In this document: positions 33,601-44,600 of the stretch, piece after piece
Numbering within the stretch: the first letter of the stretch is position 1
How the letters are laid out: the number at the start of each line of letters is the position of its first letter
Assembly: GCA_907165275.2 (NCBI GenBank)
Contig: OU015661.1
Coordinates: 4,967,501 to 5,031,500 of the forward strand
Length of the DNA stretch: 64,000 nt
Direction: 5' to 3'
Source of the DNA: Zygaena filipendulae
Lineage: Eukaryota > Arthropoda > Insecta > Lepidoptera > Zygaenidae
The notes under the pieces: model-generated
Told to the model about the DNA's origin: nothing
The model's database searches: none
What the model saw: the letters and a program-made list of their open reading frames with translations, nothing else
Translations under genes and position numbers: made by a program

Positions 33601-35744
33601 ATACAAAATAAACATGATAAAAGAGAGTCTTATCACGGCAATTTTTTCAAGACAAACTTATCTTCTATACTATAATAAAAGAGTAGAATCTGCGATTCTG
33701 TACATTGAATATTTTTAAGAAAAATTGAGAGGGAGCGATAAAACTGATAAAGAGGTAACCACACACAAATAGAGTTTTTTAAATTTTTTTCTGTCTGTCT
33801 GTCAGTTCACGATAATCTCCAAATCTACTGAACGGATTGTCATGCGGTTTCCATAGGTAGATTAAACTTAGCCTGCGGAGCTAGGATGCGCAACATGATA
33901 TGTTTATCGAACGAAAGATAAAATTGTCGACACGACAAATATTTGTGGGCGTCCAAGCAAAAAAGTGCAGTAGTGGGGTATTGAGTTAAGACTAGATTCG
34001 GTTAAACATTTTTTACCACTGGCAGACAAAACGATATATTATGTCGACGAGAATCGATAAAATGGCTCGATAAAATTTTATCATGTTGCGCATCCTAGCT
34101 CCAATGGAGCTACATAATACGTCATCTATTATAGGCTTTGTTTCATTTAAATCGGATGTCGAGAAAACAGTTTTTATTTTGAAACATTTTATGTGGGAGA
34201 AACCATGAGGCACAGCTAGTAAAGAATAAATGAATAGGTATACAGGGTGTCCCGTAAATCGACGTCAAGCCAGAACCGGGCTACGGGCTTAGGCTAAGTC
34301 ATAAGTGAATAGAAAAACGTAAAAAAAATTATCAAAAAAAATTTACATTTATAAAAATTATAACAGTTTACACCCTGTGACGGTTCTATCACTCCTGTTG
34401 CTAAAAACTTTAACTTTTTTTAATTTTCTTCTTATTGTGTATTCCTGGTAGTGTTTCTGAAAAGTACTGCTTAAAATTTAAGTTTTTGCCAATGAACTTT
34501 TCAAAATTATTGCTTTCGACAATTTTTAATGACTGTCCTTTTTTTAAATAGGCATAGCAAAGATTTTTATATTTTTCTGTTAATAGCTGTTATGACTTAG
34601 CCTATCACCTGGTTCTGGATTGACGTCGCTTTACGGACACCCTGTATAAATATCATAAATCATGAATGTTCAAATAACAAGACTAATTTTATAAAATAAC
34701 TATAAATCTATCTAGGTTAGAATCGACAACCAGACATTAATAAAAAAAATATTAAAACAAAAATTCAATCACAAATACAATTGGTTCTAGAAAACACTAT
34801 TAAACCAAGTTTAATGAGGCAGAAAATAACTAAAAAAATAAATTAGTAAATGTTACTTTTTCATCAAATTATTTTAAAAATAACACTTATTGAATGATGT
34901 TTTAACAGTATCAATAGATATGAATAGATAATGAGTATGTGACTAGGTAAACAAGTTAAAGACAACAGTAGTCAGTCACAAACATACACACAATGGAACA
35001 TTATCAGCTATGTGTGTCCTATTTTAATAGATAAAAACTTAAAACATTACAACCTAGGCAATTATAAACAATAAGTCATGGGCAAAGCCAGGGAACAGCT
35101 AGTGAAAGTATACATGAAAATCTCTGTGTACAGAGAAATTTTGTTAAATAAAATATCCTAAAGTTTAGAAAGTGATCAATTAAAATATAGTATCTGGTTT
35201 GTTGACTCATGCAGTCATAGATTCAACAGCTTTATTTTATCTGGTATCCATGCATGCATAATACATGAAAGTATGTTTATCCAATTTAACTATCCAAAGC
35301 AATAGATGTGACTTGTACACATAAATAAGTTACAGTATTTAGTTCCAGAGGGAACCCAAAAATTCTTAAAATTTATTACATTTCTTACAAAGCATATTTA
35401 TTAGTTAATAAACAGCTTCTTATTAAAAAATGCTTGACAGATTCGAATAAGATCTTTTGCTAATAAATAAGAGTAGTTTATAGAATAGTGTATGTATCCT
35501 AATTTAACATTTATTTTTTCATTTAACCATTTATTATTTATAATTTTTTCACAGAAAGATAAATAAATGTTTTCAATTTATTAAAGTACATTACTTACCG
35601 ATTATACATAACAATTTGTATAGTACCAAAAATGAGAAGAAATCCTCCTATGATAATGGAAGATATCGTTTCCATGAAACATTGTGATATTCCATGATCT
35701 ATCCATACTTCTGCCAAAGTAATATTTGGTGGGCAGTACTCCAT
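18648..35744 (-). CDS. ABCB6: ATP-binding cassette half-transporter, subfamily B member 6
   Basis: Sixteen coding exons in transcript order: 35744-35599, 33222-33078, 31834-31635, 29941-29794, 26554-26383, 25909-25743, 25086-24849, 24554-24379, 24292-24223, 23621-23489, 22782-22575, 21532-21354, 20357-20243, 20094-19954, 19467-19346, 18828-18648. They total 2,541 nt, 846 aa plus stop (human about 842). The order is a hydrophobic N-terminal membrane region, the ABC transmembrane domain ([60 protein letters not shown]), then the nucleotide-binding domain. Walker [10 protein letters not shown] is at 603-611, Q-loop Gln651, signature LSGGEKQR 707-714, Walker B Asp731-Glu732 and H-loop His763, all intact. 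The tail is Asn/Pro-rich and ends HGHGH. The family works as a homodimer in mitochondrial, endosomal or plasma membranes and is linked to porphyrin and metal handling. The ATG has a good context (ACACAATGG). A splice-acceptor-like TTTTTTAG lies just upstream, suggesting a non-coding 5' exon. It converges on the PPIL6-like gene. Confidence 0.97.
18898..19078 (-). repeat. LINE-tail-like repeat, copy 1
   Basis: AAGTCAAAGTTATAATTTAT, GACAGCACCCATAAAATATC and GAAGAGAAGAAGCCGCGCAA are typical of a common lepidopteran LINE 3' region. A related piece is at 23787-23930. It occupies the last intron of ABCB6. Confidence 0.65.
19590..19880. repeat. Unclassified repeat sharing text with 36360-36600
   Basis: Both loci contain GAACAATCTAACATTGTCAT followed by TGGCGTTT(A/C)GCCAT and a GAGAGAACCGTG/GAGAGTTATG neighbourhood. 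No ends identified. ABCB6 intron 14. Confidence 0.6.
20948..21088. mobile_element. Short foldback MITE
   Basis: TGTGCGAGAATGGGTAGCGA on the left is mirrored by the right-arm text TCGATACCCATCCTCGCACA, and TAAGAACCAATAGAATC by GATTCTATTGGTTCTTA. About 140 bp in total in ABCB6 intron 12. Confidence 0.75.
21091..21186. repeat. Two-copy 45-bp G-rich tandem repeat
   Basis: ACGGTCTGAGGGTGGGG starts at 21091 and again at 21136, each followed by GTCACGGGGGACATGACCCC. The G and C runs of the second copy are longer. It abuts the foldback MITE at 20948-21088. Confidence 0.8.
21640..21850. mobile_element. MITE with ATGTTGACTA-type ends, copy 2 (internally deleted)
   Basis: Left end CATGCTGACTAAATA followed by TAGTCCGTCTTGTAGATTAA and AATATTGGACACG, right end near CTTGTCATG. 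The GTGACGTCA middle block of the other two copies is missing, so it is a shorter derivative of about 210 bp. It lies in ABCB6 intron 11. Confidence 0.75.
21858..21898. repeat. 20-bp core insertion flanked by CCGCTAC duplication
   Basis: Identical core at 21865-21884, followed by ACTAGTA and bracketed by CCGCTAC at 21858-21864 and 21892-21898. Located in ABCB6 intron 11, right beside the end of a MITE. Confidence 0.7.
21965..22130 (-). repeat. CCGCGG-type dispersed repeat
   Basis: Reverse orientation: starts AAAAGTGAGTTTGTTTG, passes AACCGATCATCATGAAATTT and CCCGCGGGAACTCCGAAAT, and ends GGGGCACACAGCTAGTA. ABCB6 intron 11. Confidence 0.78.
22195..22353. mobile_element. Short inverted-repeat element
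   Basis: GGAGTACGAATTTTTTCGCTC at the left and GAGCGAAAAAATTCGTGCTCC at the right are inverted with one mismatch; inside, TTCTGTATGGAAAA and TTCCATACAAAA form a second pair. About 159 bp in ABCB6 intron 11. Confidence 0.75.
23787..23930 (-). repeat. LINE-tail-like repeat, copy 2
   Basis: CAAAGTCAAAGTCAAATAAT start, then GCTCTTTTTGCCATCAATAA and GACAGCACCCATAAAATTTC, parallel to 18898-19078. ABCB6 intron 9. Confidence 0.65.
25480..25662 (-). repeat. CCGCGG-type dispersed repeat
   Basis: Reverse orientation, ending CACGCGGGTGACACCGCGGG and GCACGGCCAGT. The inner part (GAGAATTGCTGGACCGATTT) follows a divergent subfamily. It lies in ABCB6 intron 6, close to the splice donor of the 25743-25909 exon. 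Confidence 0.72.
25985..26372 (-). repeat. Two CCGCGG-type repeats in tandem
   Basis: A first unit, TACTAATATTATAAAGAGGA to about 26175, is followed by a second, shorter one ending AACTCGGGTGAAACCACGGG. Both are minus-oriented and fill most of ABCB6 intron 5, ending about 10 bp before exon 26383-26554. Confidence 0.72.
26683..27170. repeat. Cluster of CCGCGG-type repeats in both orientations
   Basis: A plus-oriented piece (AACTAGCTGTCCGCCGCGGT, 26683-26875) abuts a minus-oriented piece (TACTAATATTATAAAGAGTA, 26890 onward). In the latter the GTTGTAGGGGG(T)AATCTCTGGATC text occurs twice. The pair makes an imperfect inverted structure in ABCB6 intron 4. Confidence 0.7.
27296..27505 (+). repeat. 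CCGCGG-type dispersed repeat
   Basis: ACTAGCTGTCCCGCGCGGTT start, GTTTCCGCGGGAATTACGG core and CTTTATAATATTAGTAAAGA end. ABCB6 intron 4. Confidence 0.78.
27700..27861 (-). repeat. CCGCGG-type dispersed repeat, short subfamily
   Basis: Reverse orientation: AAATGAATGTTTGTATGTCT start, CACGCGGGTGAAACCGCGGG end, GCACAGCTAGT edge. It lacks the central GCGGGAATTCC block. ABCB6 intron 4. Confidence 0.7.
29406..29700. mobile_element. MITE with ATGTTGACTA ends, copy 3
   Basis: Ends ATGTTGACTAAT and GTAGTCAACAT, with the same internal blocks as copy 1 (GCCCGTCTTGTTGATTAAT, AATATTGGACA, TTCGCGTGACGTCA, GACGTCACGACCCCCTCACC). Immediately outside, GATGTTGACTAC recurs at 29711-29722, possibly a second abutting end. 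It is in ABCB6 intron 4, about 90 bp from the splice donor of the 29794-29941 exon. Confidence 0.8.
30507..30718 (+). repeat. CCGCGG-type dispersed repeat
   Basis: TAGCTGTTTCCCGCGGTTTC start, GAGTTCCCGCGGGAATTCCG core and CTTTATAATATTATAG end. ABCB6 intron 3. Confidence 0.78.
31430..31604 (-). repeat. CCGCGG-type dispersed repeat
   Basis: Reverse orientation, ending GCGGGTGAAACCGTGGG and AACAGCTAATAA. Just before it, the 28-bp text ACAAATCTACACTAATATTA is tandemly doubled at 31377-31430. It ends about 30 bp from the splice donor of the 31635-31834 exon. Confidence 0.72.
31865..32291 (-). repeat. CCGCGG-type repeat split by a SINE
   Basis: Host halves 31865-31992 and 32227-32291 together make one minus-oriented copy ending AACACGGCTGATACCACGGG and CAACAGCTAGTA. 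The SINE at 31993-32226 inserted later. Confidence 0.78.
31993..32226 (+). mobile_element. Lepidopteran SINE, copy 2 (nested)
   Basis: Same element as 2634-2867, estimated above 90% identical by eye. It interrupts a CCGCGG-type repeat (31865-32291): host text AGGGACTTTT breaks off before it and resumes as TTTATCCGGGAATTCCCGCG after it. Located in ABCB6 intron 2. Confidence 0.82.
33664..34218 (+). repeat. Dispersed repeat, AATCTGCGATTCTGTACATT family, copy 1
   Basis: Starts ATACTATAATAAAAGAGTAG, AATCTGCGATTCTGTACATT, then TTTCTGTCTGTCTGTCAGTT and ATCTACTGAACGGATTGTCA, ending GAGAAACCATGAGGCACAGC. Split by the MITE at 33877-34102. Similar copies: 39633-40168 and, reversed, 45965-46180. Confidence 0.75.
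33877..34102. mobile_element. 226-bp MITE with perfect 24-bp inverted ends
   Basis: The terminal inverted repeats begin GGAGCTAGGATGCGCAACAT and match over 24 of 24 bases (33877-33900 and 34079-34102). The element is nested in another dispersed repeat (33664-34218), splitting it before the text AGGCTTTGTTTCAT. A lone right end of the same family (TTTTATCGTGTTGCGCATCT) is near 54597-54616. It lies in ABCB6 intron 1. Confidence 0.85.
34241..34646. mobile_element. MITE with CAGGGTGTCC ends
   Basis: Left end TACAGGGTGTCCCGTAAATC, right end GCTTTACGGACACCCTGTA; the inverted repeats extend through the GACGTCA block and AGCCAGAACCGG/TGGTTCTGG. TA dinucleotides flank both ends, as in Tc1/mariner-type elements. 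No coding capacity. It lies in ABCB6 intron 1, directly beside another nested repeat. Confidence 0.82.
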
Positions 35745-38610
35745 TGTGTTAGCTAAAAAAGTAAAATCATTTATCAAGATACTTTTTAAATTCAAAATTA
35801 TAGTAAAAAAAGCCTATGAACAATTTAAACAATATAGCTTTTTTTAAATAATGAACTTTTTAAATAATTTTATTTCATTTTAAAATGGGTATTTTCTAAT
35901 TGGTTAAGTAAGTATTTTTTCAATTTTATTTCAAATTTAACCTACGGAGTTGCACTTGAAAAATTCATTAGCAAGACTAACCTATTAAATTCAGTAGGTT
36001 TTAAAAATATTTTCTACGTCTTTCAGTAAAGTATTTTGTAGAGAACTAGGTACCTACCTACCTACCTGCGTAGAGAAAATAGAAAATATTTTGACAAACG
36101 ACGAAGAAAACTTCAAAAATATATTACCTACCTATTTATTATTTTGCCGGAATTGTGAAAGCTTACTAGCTTGAGAAAATTACTACCTTATGAAAAATCC
36201 TTAATCATCACGAACTCGTCAACTAGTTCACTGGAACCGAAACAAAATAATTCGCCGTCACAAACTACTATGACATTTGTACTTTGACACGTGACAGTTT
36301 ACTGTTTTTTTTTTTTTTGTGAACTCGTGTCTCACGTTTGTCTTCGTTATTTCAGTCACTTTTCAGCATCTATTTTGGACCCTGAGCAGGGAAACTGGCT
36401 TTCAAGAGAGTTATGTTTTAACTTGGGGAACAATCTAACATTGTCATTGGCGTTTCGCCATTATTGAAGAAGTAGATAAAGAGATTTGAAACATTGTCAT
36501 TGGTAAAATATAATTATAGACGCCAGAAGAAGAGGAAGGCAGAAGGAAACTTAGTCCATATAGCCAATTCAGTGGTATATTTCTTCATCTGAAGTTATTT
36601 AAGTACATCGAAATGCATTGGTGAGATGCATTTCGAAGCTTTACCGGAACTTTTGGCAGCAAATCTTCACAGTTAAACCTTAATAGGACGCTCTGTGGGA
36701 AGTTGTATAGTAAAACGAAATCCTCCTAACGAACGCCCTATTTCATCTTATTTCACTGTTTTCGCACACTGTTCATCACTAATGGACCACTATTATGCAA
36801 AATCCACCATATTCACACAATATTAATCACGATAAACTAATTTGCAAAACAAAGAAATAAAACTAACGTCCACTCTGCTAAAAATCTCGCCAAAAGTCCA
36901 GTTTGACTAGTTTTCAGAAACCTCAGCCGCTGGCCGCTGCCCGCTAGTAGTCCTTGCAGAGAGAAGGTAATCACTACGTACATACACACATACACATACA
37001 ACAACCAAAATATGAAATCAAAACTCAAAAGTGTTTAACAATTTAAAAATTTACAAAAAAATCTGGGGGCTTAGCCTATTCCACATTAGGATAAACCCAA
37101 GTACGTTTTTTATATTTGTACCGGTTGATTCCTTTTATGCTACTGCTCCACCTGCGTTAACGTTAACGTTGATGTTAATGTCCAACTACGAGTTAATTAA
37201 GGCATTAAAATACGTGTTGGCTACATTTAGTTTGCAACGTGCCGTTAAGCGTTACTTTCTAGTAAATTAACGCGTGGTTCGAAGCTTCAAAGGTGTTTTT
37301 TTTTTTGCAATGGAGGTAGAAGCAGCTGTAATTTTAGACCATTCCACTGTCGTATTTTTATTGTTTCCACCAAAACAAAGTAAATTCGGTCTTGCTCCGC
37401 GCGTGCGCCACGCAGAATGAGAAGGCGTTAATGTAGCCAACACCGCTTAGTAAAATAACGTGCTAAACCCTTTGATGTGTCCAAAAAACCGACACCCGAG
37501 CTATCGCTTAACGTTTAACGTCATTAGTAATGCCGTTAGTAAGTTAACCCGTTAAAATGTTGACCACATCTACGTAATGCCTTATTAAGCGCACTAATTT
37601 ACGCGTTTACACGCAGGTGAAGTAGCATTACACTCACTGAACAAAAGTATTTCAGTTTTTTGTTTTTTTTTTTTGTTCCAAAGTGTAAATTCTTTGTATT
37701 ATCAACTGCAGCAAGTGTGCATTCCGTGAGTTTGGGCGCAGTTGTTCGGTTAAAATTTCACTCGTTTGAGTTTGCAACCAAGCCACAAAACGATCGAGTT
37801 GTTTTTATAACCTCAAAATATTTGAAATTTCAGGCGTCATTTGTTTTATCTCAACTCACATTGCGAATAAGACTATTTTACATCCAATTATAAACTTTTT
37901 GTGACTACGACACCTCCCCTTTGTTCGTAAGAACTCCTGATTTCTCTCTCGACGAATCCGGTTTTTGGCGCAAACTTTGACACTTCTTAAACAATACATA
38001 GCTGTCAGAGTGAAAATTAACCTTTGATTGCTGCACTCTGAGCCAGAATGGGTGAAACTACGCTCTGACAGCTGTCAGAGTAAAATTTCACCAAGCCACA
38101 GAACGGGTACAGAGCGCGCTTGAGCTCGTTCTAGTGCACTCGTGCAAATCCACGGAACGCGCCTCAACACTGATAGGAATCTCTAGTCTCTAGTAAACAT
38201 CTACTTTTTGGTTTAGTTATGAGCTGGTTATGAGTTTAGTTAGTCTATGTCTGAAATTGAATGTTCAGATCGGACGTGCGGTGACGGACTTTTTTGTGTT
38301 TTTGATTTAATAGAAAATCGAAGAGAAACGAGTTAATTTTTCATTAGGATTTGAAAAAAAATCTTTTGGTGCCCACAGTGATTAAATTTTCAGGTCATTT
38401 GCTTTACTTTAAATCGCCAATGGTTCATAAAAATGTAAATGTTCAGCATGTGTCATCGTTCGACAACAAATGGTTCAGTGAAATAGTGAGCAGTCATGTG
38501 AAGAAGGTTAGGACGGCTAAATGGAAATCTTAGGTCACAGTTGGTGTGGTGTTGTCAATAAGTGCTTTAGTTAGGTTTTGTTGGGTGAAGGTGATAAATT
38601 GAGACTCAAA
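35745..38610. other. Divergent intergenic region ABCB6-GRK
   Basis: No coding exon is visible. It contains the presumed ABCB6 5' exon region, an unclassified repeat near 36360-36600 (shared with 19590), an AACGTTAA-rich stretch (37140-37610) with GTGTTGGCTACATT paired to AATGTAGCCAACAC, and the MITE at 37717-38162. The 450 bases before the GRK start have no MITE and are the best place to look for its promoter. Confidence 0.6.
37717..38162. mobile_element. MITE with CGTTCCGTG-type ends, copy 1
   Basis: A 446-bp element whose edges read GCATTCCGTG and CACGGAACGC. A second copy lies in opposite orientation at 41528-41990. Internal hallmarks shared by both are GTTTGGGCGCAGTTGTT, TTTTTGGCGCAAACTTTGAC (reading either way) and a perfect 18-bp palindrome CTCTGACAGCTGTCAGAG at 38063-38080. 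There is no coding capacity. It lies between ABCB6 and GRK, ending about 450 bp before the GRK start codon, so it may overlap the promoter or 5' UTR. Confidence 0.82.
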
Positions 38611-41600
38611 ATGGCGGACCTCGAAGCAGTGCTGGCAGACGTCAGCTATCTGATGGCTATGGAAAAGTCAAAATGTACTCCGGCAGCCCGAGCTAGCAAA
38701 AAAATAGTTCTACCAGATCCAAGGTAATTGAAAGAGTTCTTGTCGTAACGCGGTCTAACTGTCAGAAAACCACCACTGTTTGTTTACAAATTTGATCTGT
38801 CCTAGATTTGTTTATAACTAGGTAGGTACATAGGTAGTTATCTATTTCCTGGTTATTAAAATTAAAGTGAGGCAAACAGTTTAAAATTCTTAGTGACTGC
38901 AGGAAATAAAAAGTATGTTTAAGAGTAACTCTAGGCAGGAGGAGCAATTTATATCAAGCGGCTTTTCTACACTTACAACAATACTTTTTTTTTAATCTTA
39001 TATTTCAACATCTCTTTTTAAGAGCAAAATTCACAGCTGATATAAAAGACATATTAAATAGTATCAACTTATTAAGGCTACAATGAAAAAGGTTAAGCTG
39101 AAAAACTATATTCAAATGGTTATACTTATAGTTTTATCAAATAAATTTGTTATTTATTGTTGCAGTAATTATTCCTAAAACTAAAAACTTCAAACTTCTC
39201 ACCATTTAAACCTTCCCTAAACTTCTATAATCTTTCAAGATCAAGATTAGCCAAATCGGTCCAGCCATTCCAGAGTTTTAGTTAGTCAAACAAACAGCAA
39301 TTCATTTTTATATGTAAAATTAGCTAATTATCAAAGTACTCAATAAGTGTTGATCAACAAAATTTTTTTGATAAAGAACCTAAAAATAAATTAGTTTGTG
39401 TTCCAACCTTTGAAAGAAAGCAAATAAAAAGGTTGAATTGTTTTTTTTTTTCAGTGTTCGGAGTGTTATGCATAAGTATATGGAAAAGAAAAATGAAGTT
39501 AACTTTGACAAAATATTTAATCAAGTCCTAGGTAAGTGCTAGTTGTAATGAAAGTTTATATTAAACTAACATTCTTTCATTCTTAAATATAATGAATGAA
39601 AGAATACACATGTAATATGATTATTTATCTATACTATAATAAAAGAGTAGAATCCGCGATTCTGTACATTGAATATTTTACCTAAAATTGAGAGGGGTGA
39701 TAAAAGAAGAGTAACCAAGCCCAAAAAAAGTTTTTAAAATTCTTTTCTGCCTGTCTGTCTGTCTGTTCGCCTTAATCTCTGCATCTACTGAACGGGTTGT
39801 CATGCAGTTTTCAGTAGTAGATTAAGCTAAGTCTGGAGCAACATCTAGGCTTTGTTTCATCAAAATAGGACATAGGGTAAAAAGTTATCATCGGTTAAAG
39901 ACTTCAGCGCAATGCAATGGTCGAAAACTTCGATACAGTGTTGCATAACAAACATGATAAAACCTTTTTAGTGATATGCATTTTTTTCTTTTGAATTATT
40001 TTTCGCGAAGTGACAGTTTTAAAGCTTGGAGAGACAGATGATGTGATTATATTTTCTTTGAGCCTAAAGAGTATGTAACCACTACTTTTTAAAAGAGTGA
40101 AATCTAACGTCATTACTGTCATTGCAAGGGTCAATTCATACGGATGAAACCGCGGGCACCAACTAGTATCATAATAATTATTATATTCTTTGACAATTGT
40201 AGGTAAGCACTCATTGTAAACACTGATAATTTGAAATAAATAAACTAATATTCATTAATCTAACTAACTAGGAATTGTAATATAAAGATAAATTAAAAAT
40301 CTAGTTACACTGCTTTTTATTTTTCCAAAACATTTTATGTATAGGTACCTATTTTTCTGTGTAAAATAATATTCCTATTAAGTTTTTAGTATTGCTTTTT
40401 TGACTATAGATAGTCAATGGTTTTCCAGACTGAATTTACTGTTTCAGTTCAGTGAACAAAAAAAAATCTACTGAAGTGCTAGCAAATTACAAAACCTTTT
40501 ACTAGTTAAAAAGAAAGTGTAACAATTGTCAAAATCATATTTTGAGAATTCTAGAAACTTTTTATGGACAATGAGTTCAAATTATGTTAAATAAAATTGA
40601 AATCAGCTCATCTACTTTTTTGGAATTAAAAAAAAAGTAAAAAAATACACAAATCAAAAAAATCTAAGAAACACATACTATTTCAAATTATTAATCAATT
40701 ATTATTATATCATTTCTTACCAAGTAGGTAATACCTATGTAAACTTTTTTGATCTAGAAGACATATTGGCTAGTTGTAAAAAAAAAATTGATTATCATTT
40801 GTTTTTTTTTTTCACAAATTCAAAAGCGAATGCATTTGATCGAATTTTATAGCGTTTTCTTTGCTTATTAAGATTTAGTATTCTGTATCTTTAGTATTCC
40901 GTATCAATTTTATGATTTAAACAATAATTTGAAAAAAGTTTTTTTTTTTTTGAGACATTTTTTACGTCATGGAGCGACGTCATTTGAACACAGATGAAAT
41001 GCAAAGAGCTGTAGAGATGTTGCAAGCGGGCAGAAGTCAATCTCAGGTATTTTGGTGTCAACAGAAGCTTTATTTGCCGTTCTCATCAGCGTTACAGTAA
41101 CACGGAAGATCCTGCTGAGCAGCACCCAGGTTGGGGAAGGTGTACAACCACACGGCAAGATCGATATATATAGAACTGACTGCAAGACGCCAGCCGATGT
41201 TAACCGCCCGAGAGATAGGTTTAAGGCTACAAAATTCAAGTGGTGTTGTTGTGTTAGCTGCCAAACTGCGAAATCGACTTCATGAGTATGGCCTACGAGC
41301 ACGACGGCCAATTAAGTGCCCACCGATTTTGTATTTGTTAGCGGACTGGTTTCCGCAACTCGACGTCTAAGCGCCTATTTTGCGTTTGGTGGGAATATTT
41401 CTATTCATGCCAACCCAGCTCCTGCACGAAGCCCAGCAACTACCTAATGTCACCGAAGGCTTCCGGGAGCGACCTTGGTGTCCGTAGGTACTTAGCCCTG
41501 TAATGCGCCACTCCGTCACATTCAGGGGCGCGTTCCGTGTATTCGCACGAATGCACGAACGCGCTCGAGCGCGCTATGTACCCGTTCTGTGGCTTGGTGA

Positions 41601-44600
41601 AATTTTACTCTGACAGCTGTCAGAGCGTAGTTTCACCCGTCCTGTGGCTCCGAGTGCAGCAACCAAACAACCATCTCCGAAGCAGGTTAATTTTGACTCT
41701 GACAGCTATGTATTGTTTAAGAAGTGTCAAAGTTTGCGCCAAAAACCGGATTCCTCAAAAGAGAAATCAGGAGTTCTTACGAACAAAGGGGAGGTGTCGT
41801 AGTCACAAAAAGTTTATAATTGGATGTAAAACAGTCTTATTCGCAATGTGAGTTGAGAGAAAACAAATGGCGCCTGAAATTTCAAATATTTTGAAGTTAT
41901 AAAAACAACTCGATCGTTCTGTGGCTTGGTTGCAACTCAAACGAGTGAAATTTTAACCAAACAACTGCGCCCAAACCCACGGAACGCACACTTGGCCTGC
42001 ACAATCGCCAGACCTCAACCCCATCGAGCATGCAAGGGACATGCGCCAGAGACGTGTTTTAAAGGATTTGGATGGAGTGACAACAACCCAATAACTGATG
42101 GACTTACTAAAATTTCATTGAAGCAATTGCCGCAGGATAACATTAACAGTCTCATCGATTCTATGAATAATCGGTGCTAGCAAGTTCTCAATAACAAAAG
42201 AGGCCACACTTTGTATTAATTTATGCAATTTTTCTACAACCATTTAATTTTAGTTGATTAGGCACCTTACTTTACTATGTACATAAAGTACTTACTCGTA
42301 ATTATTGTTAAGTAATTGAGATTATTAAAAAATAAATAAAAAACAAAATTGTTGTTTAATATCAAAAAAGCATTAAAAATAATATGAATAAGAAAATACT
42401 AAGGATTTAATGCGAAAACACATTGTAAAATTTAAATTTGTATTTGTTGCTTAGACTTTTTTGATGTGTGTGTATAACCGATTGAGTCACAAACATAATA
42501 ATTTCATCAAGTATAGGATTTGTAGAAAAACCTATGTGCGTTAGCCAGTTGGAAAAATAATATATTACGTAAAAAAGGAAAAACACGTTTCAATATTTTT
42601 TATTAATCTACAATACAGACTAAAAAATCAAATTTAGTCATCAAGCCAATTGTTTTCTATTTCACAATAAATTTTTGGGATGAAAATTTTTCTTTTGCAT
42701 TGTTTGAACATTTTTCCACCTTGTTGTTGGCCCACTCGTAAATTAGTGGGTAAACGCCCTGATTCACGACAATGGTCATGCGAGGCGTTTCGCGTTCCCC
42801 ACAAAGAGAGTGCGACATATTATTTCGATTTATTTCTCCAGAGTAGATCTCAACATGAACATGCATAGGTTGACACTACAGTAGAACAACATGGTACGTG
42901 ATCATGGGTATCTCTTCAATTATCGTGTGTTTAGTAGGTAAATTTACAAAGCAGTTCCCCATCTTTGTCGTTGAAGAAGTCGTTGAGGCTTAATCCTATC
43001 TGTAGAAAAAGTTAGTTAATTATATTTTATTATACACGAGGTTAATGTTAATTTGATAATAAAAAGATTTGAGACCTTGCCCTCCTAGCCAAGTTGACAA
43101 TCTACAATCGCTAACGCATAGAAAAATAAAGAACGGAGTCGTTATGTCATGTGGTCACGCTAAACTGATGGACTTTTGATTGGACAATTTTACGTCACCA
43201 AGTAGGGGATCTGAATTTCAGGAATCCCTTGGGAACTTGTTTTAAAAACAAATACAGTAGGTATACCTAGAAAAAAAGCTACAATACATACTTAAGTTTC
43301 ATTTAAATCCATCTATAAGTTTTCGTCTGATAACTTAAAACAGAACGATGTCTGACAACTAGGATCAACGATCGTTCTAGCCATCATCACGGTATTAATG
43401 TCCACTGGTTATATTTCCAAAAATGTTCCATGTATACACACCGGCAGAATTAGCGGAACATAGAAAGGCAGAGTATAGAAATAAACATATATGTATTAAA
43501 ACAAATTATTATCAGGCATGAAGTAATAAACTAATATACATCTTTTAACATCGACTTTAAGAAGTTTTTAGTTAAATTTTATTAAAAGTAATCAAAATTA
43601 AAAAAAAAATCTCTTGTTTGTGAGAACACAGACAATGTTGCAAATAAAAGTTGAGTTACGAAGGGGAAACACACGTTATTAATCGTTCATTTATTTAGTG
43701 TTAAAATCACAGTAATCTTTAATTTGCAACATTATTTGTGTGCCCACAAATTAAGGAAAAAGTGTTTTTTTTTATTATTATTTTAAATAAAATTTAATAA
43801 TTTAATTACAAACTTTTGAAGTGTTAAAAGATGTATATTAATTTATTACTTCACGTCTAATTATTATTTGTTTTAATATATATATACGTAATTATTTCTA
43901 TACTCTGCCTTTTTATGTTCCGCTAATTCTGCCGGTGTGTATATATTATAAGAAACGGCCCCACAGTACAGTTTGATTACATATTCGACATGATTGAGTT
44001 TAACTTTTAGGTTTTGATGATTGAAACAAATACACTATATCAATGTTCGGTCGGGGTTGTCTAATGGACCGTCCCAAGTAGCTTGCTGTCTAATGGACGC
44101 CACTCGAGCGGGGAGGAAGCTTCTAATGCTTTGAACGACATTTTGGTACTCAGTATTTCCAACATGCTTAAATAGGTACACCGAATTATCTAATGTAATC
44201 GTAGGTATTCATTATTTTCGCAAATATTTAAGCTCGATGTATTACGTATTTTTGTTAGCAACCTCTTTTTAGGTAGGTACGTATAGTTGATTTACTCTTT
44301 TTCTCTACTAGTTACATTAAAATAATGTTTTATCAGTCTTTATGTGGGGTGTGATTTTTAGTTTATTATTTACTAGCTCTTCCCCGTGAGTCTCGGAGTT
44401 TCCGAGGGAGCTATTTTTTTCTAAAATAAAAGTAGCCTAAGTTATTCCTTATAACATCAGCTATCCCGTTAAAATCGGTTCAGATGTTTCAGAGATTAGC
44501 CGGAACAAACAGTCAGACAGTTAGTTATTTAAAAAAAATTATAAGTACCGTAAATACTTTTATATGCATTTAGTGAAAAGCTGTTGATTTGAAATTACAG

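Noticed and set aside
37140..37610. AACGTTAA-rich stretch as one long inverted-repeat element
   Set aside because: Some complementary blocks exist (GTGTTGGCTACATT with AATGTAGCCAACAC), but the pairing is patchy and no termini were found.
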